Notes under the pieces: model-generated
Seen by the model: the letters and a program-made list of their open reading frames with translations, nothing else
Told to the model about the DNA's origin: nothing
The model's database searches: none
Position numbers and translations under genes: made by a program
Assembly (NCBI GenBank): GCA_017556845.1
Contig: JAFYMA010000258.1
Coordinates: forward strand, 1 to 8,019
Origin: Clostridia bacterium
GTDB taxonomy: Bacteria > Bacillota > Clostridia > Oscillospirales > CAG-272
Direction: 5' to 3'
DNA: 8,019 nt
Shown: one piece after another, positions 6,040 through 8,019 of the stretch
Position numbering within the stretch: the stretch's first letter is position 1
Layout of the letters: the number at the start of each line of letters is the position of its first letter

Positions 6040-7104
6040 ATGAAATTTAAGAGAATAGGTGTTTTAACATCCGGCGGCGATGCGCCCGGTATGAATGCGG
6101 CAATTCGTGCCGTTGTTCGTACAGCAATAGGAAGCGGAGTTGAAGAGGTATACGGAATATACGGCGGATATAAGGGACTTATCGATAACGATATGGAGCT
6201 GCTCGATATCAGAAGCGTATCCAATATCATATCAAGAGGCGGCACAATGCTTTATTCTGCACGCTGTAACGAGTTCAAGACCGAAGAGGGTATGCAGAGA
6301 GCCGTACAGGTCTGCAAGGACAGAGGAATAGACGGTATCGTTGCAATAGGCGGTGACGGTACGTTCAGAGGTGCGACCGATCTTACAAACAGAGGTATTC
6401 CTTGCATAGGTATTCCCGCAACGATAGATAACGATATTTCTTCCACGGACTACACTATTGGCTTCGAAACTGCTATGACAACGGTTGCGGATCTTATTGA
6501 CAAGCTCCGTGATACGTGTGAATCACACGCACGCTGCAGTGTTGTTGAGGTTATGGGTAAGTACGCAGGCGATATAGCTATAAATACCGGCATTGCTACG
6601 GGCGCTATCGCGGTAGCTGTAAGAGAGATCCCCTTTGACGAGGAAAAGGCTATTGCTAAGATAGCGAAGGCGAGAGAAAACAAAAAGCGTAACATCATAG
6701 TTATCGTTGCAGAGGGTAAAACCGATTACGCAGAGGGCTTTGCAGAGCGTATTGAAAAGGCAACCGGCATAGAAACGAGATTCACTCGTTTTGGCCACGT
6801 TCAAAGAGGTGGTATTCCTACCGTAAGAGACAGAGTTACTGCATCTCGTATGGGCAAGGCTGCTGTTGTTGAGCTTCTCAACGGCAAGAGCAATCTCGTA
6901 ATTTGCGAAAGAAAAGGCGTCATCACTTCGATGGATATAAATAAGGCTTTGAAGATAGACAGAATGTTCAAAAACCTTATGACTGATGCTGAATACGCAG
7001 AGCTTGAAAAGGAAGGAGTTCTTGAGGAAATGCGCGCTCACTGCGAGGCAAGAGCCGCAGCAAAGCTCGAACTTTACAAGCTGTCAGAAGAGATCTGCAA
7101 ATAA
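6040..7104 (+). CDS. pfkA: 6-phosphofructokinase (ATP type)
   Basis: PfkA phosphorylates fructose-6-phosphate to fructose-1,6-bisphosphate, the committed step of glycolysis. The 354-residue protein carries the family motifs: TSGGDAPGMN (10-19), SAR with Arg75, GGDGT (104-108), TIDND (128-132) with catalytic Asp130, Arg165, MGK (172-174), Glu225, Arg247 and GHVQRGG (252-258). Gly107, at the E. coli Gly104 position, points to ATP rather than pyrophosphate as donor. Two active-site positions differ from E. coli: Ala127 for Gly124 and Lys174 for Arg171. Several allosteric-site residues are also replaced (Ile57, Asn62, Ile190, Asn214). About 30 charged residues extend the C-terminus beyond the E. 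coli enzyme. GAGG 8 nt before the ATG fixes the start. The gene has its own leader and is not tightly coupled to either neighbour. A pyrophosphate-dependent enzyme cannot be fully excluded. Confidence 0.96.
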   Translation: MKFKRIGVLTSGGDAPGMNAAIRAVVRTAIGSGVEEVYGIYGGYKGLIDNDMELLDIRSVSNIISRGGTMLYSARCNEFKTEEGMQRAVQVCKDRGIDGIVAIGGDGTFRGATDLTNRGIPCIGIPATIDNDISSTDYTIGFETAMTTVADLIDKLRDTCESHARCSVVEVMGKYAGDIAINTGIATGAIAVAVREIPFDEEKAIAKIAKARENKKRNIIVIVAEGKTDYAEGFAERIEKATGIETRFTRFGHVQRGGIPTVRDRVTASRMGKAAVVELLNGKSNLVICERKGVITSMDINKALKIDRMFKNLMTDAEYAELEKEGVLEEMRAHCEARAAAKLELYKLSEEICK

Positions 7105-7116
7105 AATAATGTACAT

Positions 7117-7162
7117 AGAGCGCACGATTTGCAGTCTTCCGGGGCATGCTTATGTGCGCTTT
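7117..7162 (+). terminator. Hairpin between pfkA and the transglutaminase gene
   Basis: AGAGCGCAC (7117-7125) pairs with GTGCGCTTT (7154-7162) as a 9-bp stem with one G-T wobble and a GC-rich core. It encloses 28 nt that include GCATGC and CCGGGG and may fold further. A short AT-rich run (GAATTTTAA) follows. The position, 12 nt after the pfkA stop, suggests a terminator or attenuator. The large loop and weak T-tract make it an imperfect one, and it lies just ahead of the next gene's ribosome site. Confidence 0.45.
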
Positions 7163-7185
7163 GAATTTTAAGGTGGGTTGAAAAA

Positions 7186-8019
7186 ATGAAAAAAATATTC
7201 TCAATACTTATATCAATTTGTATTTTTTTATCTGCTGCTGTGACTGTATCTGCTAAAGCGGACACAAATGCTCCGTATTGCAATCCCGACTATATTTTCA
7301 GCGACTGCGCAAAGGTTATATACGATACGTTATACGATTTTAACAACTACGAGGAGAATACGGAAACGATATATCCCGATGACTATTTTGTATATGTAGA
7401 TATCAGAAACCGCGGAGTTAACGATGAAAATTTACAGAGCTTTATTGATTCGGTATTCCGTCAGATAACGGAAATGTTTTTCATAGACGGTCATTCAATA
7501 GGAATAAGAAGTTCTTCAAACGGCGTTTCCGCGCTTTATTTTTACACGTTGTACGATCTTGAAACTACAAAGGCTGCTGTTGAAAAAGTAGACAGCGTTG
7601 TAAACGATATTATAAAGCAAGCATCTGATATCCCCACGATTCAGGGAAAAGCACTTTTTGTACATAACTACCTTGCACTTAATAACAGATATAATTCTGA
7701 TATTCTTGCAGGAGTACCAAGCTCCTCTGTTCCGTATACAGTCTTCAATATTTACGGTGCTTTGGTTGACCATAATGCAGTGTGTCAGGGATATGCGCTT
7801 GCATTTAATCATATAATGCGCCGTATGGGCTGCAGGGCAGATTTCGTTATGAGCACTGCGCTCAATCACGGCTGGAGTCTTATAGAAATTGACGGGCTTT
7901 GGTACCATGTTGATGTTACGTGGGATGACCCGACGTACGATAAATGCGGAAATCTGGATTATGAAAATTTCCTTTTGAGCGATGCGGGCATCAAGGCTAC
8001 CGGACATAATTCCTTCGAC
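7186..8019 (+). CDS. Secreted transglutaminase-like (Transglut_core) protein, C-terminus beyond window
   Basis: The frame is open for 278 codons to the window end, so the gene is partial. AGGTGGG (7171-7177), 8 nt before the ATG, is a strong ribosome site. Residues 1-25 form a Sec signal peptide: MKK, a hydrophobic core, then VSA-KA with AxA-type cleavage options after 23 or 25. No lipobox cysteine is present, so the product is probably released or held at the wall by a later domain. After a linker domain of unknown function (about 30-150), a transglutaminase-like core follows. Its triad candidates are Cys200 in AVCQGYA, His228 in NHGWSLIEIDG, and Asp243 in WYHVDVTWDDP. This family contains cysteine proteases and peptide-crosslinking or cell-wall enzymes, so activity and substrate are not determined. 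The motif HGW replaces the common HAW. It may share a transcript with pfkA. Confidence 0.85.
   Translation, partial: MKKIFSILISICIFLSAAVTVSAKADTNAPYCNPDYIFSDCAKVIYDTLYDFNNYEENTETIYPDDYFVYVDIRNRGVNDENLQSFIDSVFRQITEMFFIDGHSIGIRSSSNGVSALYFYTLYDLETTKAAVEKVDSVVNDIIKQASDIPTIQGKALFVHNYLALNNRYNSDILAGVPSSSVPYTVFNIYGALVDHNAVCQGYALAFNHIMRRMGCRADFVMSTALNHGWSLIEIDGLWYHVDVTWDDPTYDKCGNLDYENFLLSDAGIKATGHNSFD

Noticed and set aside
6523..7041. A 172-codon minus-strand frame opposite pfkA
   Set aside because: The plus strand carries all PfkA motifs here, and the antisense translation shows no motif or ribosome site.
7129..7156. TTGCAG with TATGTG as a promoter for the secreted gene
   Set aside because: The -10 matches only 3 of 6 bases and sits within the hairpin. 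It is no better than chance.
7105..7185. Riboswitch (for example a c-di-GMP type) before the secreted protein gene
   Set aside because: The gap is about 80 nt with one long-looped stem, and I could not match the conserved core of any riboswitch class.
7516..8007. A 163-codon minus-strand frame opposite the 3' part of the window
   Set aside because: The opposite strand encodes a signal-peptide protein with a transglutaminase triad and a strong ribosome site. The antisense frame has no support.
1..8019. A novel defence, mobile or biosynthetic system
   Set aside because: Every long gene belongs to a recognisable housekeeping or common family. There are no direct-repeat arrays, transposase motifs, attachment sites or toxin-antitoxin-like pairs.

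Overview
The window reads as ordinary chromosomal housekeeping DNA from a low-to-moderate GC, Gram-positive anaerobe, most likely a member of the Clostridia (Oscillospiraceae/Ruminococcaceae-like). Three things point there: a clamp-loader gene followed by ricT, as in the Firmicute holB-ricT neighbourhood; consensus sigma-A promoters with extended -10 elements in AT-rich gaps; and cysteine-rich cytosolic proteins. The placement rests on gene order and sequence style. I could not run a database search.

Layout. (1) Positions 1-202, minus strand: the N-terminal end of an RlmB/TrmH-type 23S rRNA 2'-O-methyltransferase, cut by the window edge. (2) Positions 203-372: a divergent promoter region. (3) Positions 373-1221: ispE, the CDP-ME kinase of the MEP isoprenoid pathway, with its own near-perfect promoter and a hairpin terminator. 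(4) Positions 1281-5929: a four-gene plus-strand operon with overlapping or 1-nt junctions. It holds an Orn/Lys/Arg-decarboxylase-family PLP protein (YaaO-like), holB (delta' of the DNA polymerase III clamp loader), ricT (PSP1-domain iron-sulfur partner of RNase Y) and an MGDG-synthase/UgtP-type glycosyltransferase. (5) Positions 6040-7104: pfkA (6-phosphofructokinase), with a roughly 110-nt leader. (6) From 7186 to beyond the window end: a secreted transglutaminase-like protein, preceded by a hairpin.

The genes do not form one pathway. ispE supplies isoprenoid precursors, holB serves replication, ricT serves mRNA processing, the glycosyltransferase probably makes membrane glycolipid, and pfkA drives glycolysis. 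The second operon resembles the Bacillus yaaO-tmk-yaaQ-yaaR-holB-ricT-yabA cluster with tmk, yaaQ and yaaR missing and a glycosyltransferase in the place of yabA.

I found no mobile element, CRISPR array, tRNA, rRNA or prophage, and no convincing undescribed multi-gene system. The most interesting observations are the altered effector-site residues in PfkA, an inverted repeat lying on the -35 of the holB/ricT operon promoter, the rearranged operon itself, and two structured leaders around pfkA. No stretch longer than about 170 bases lacks a gene.
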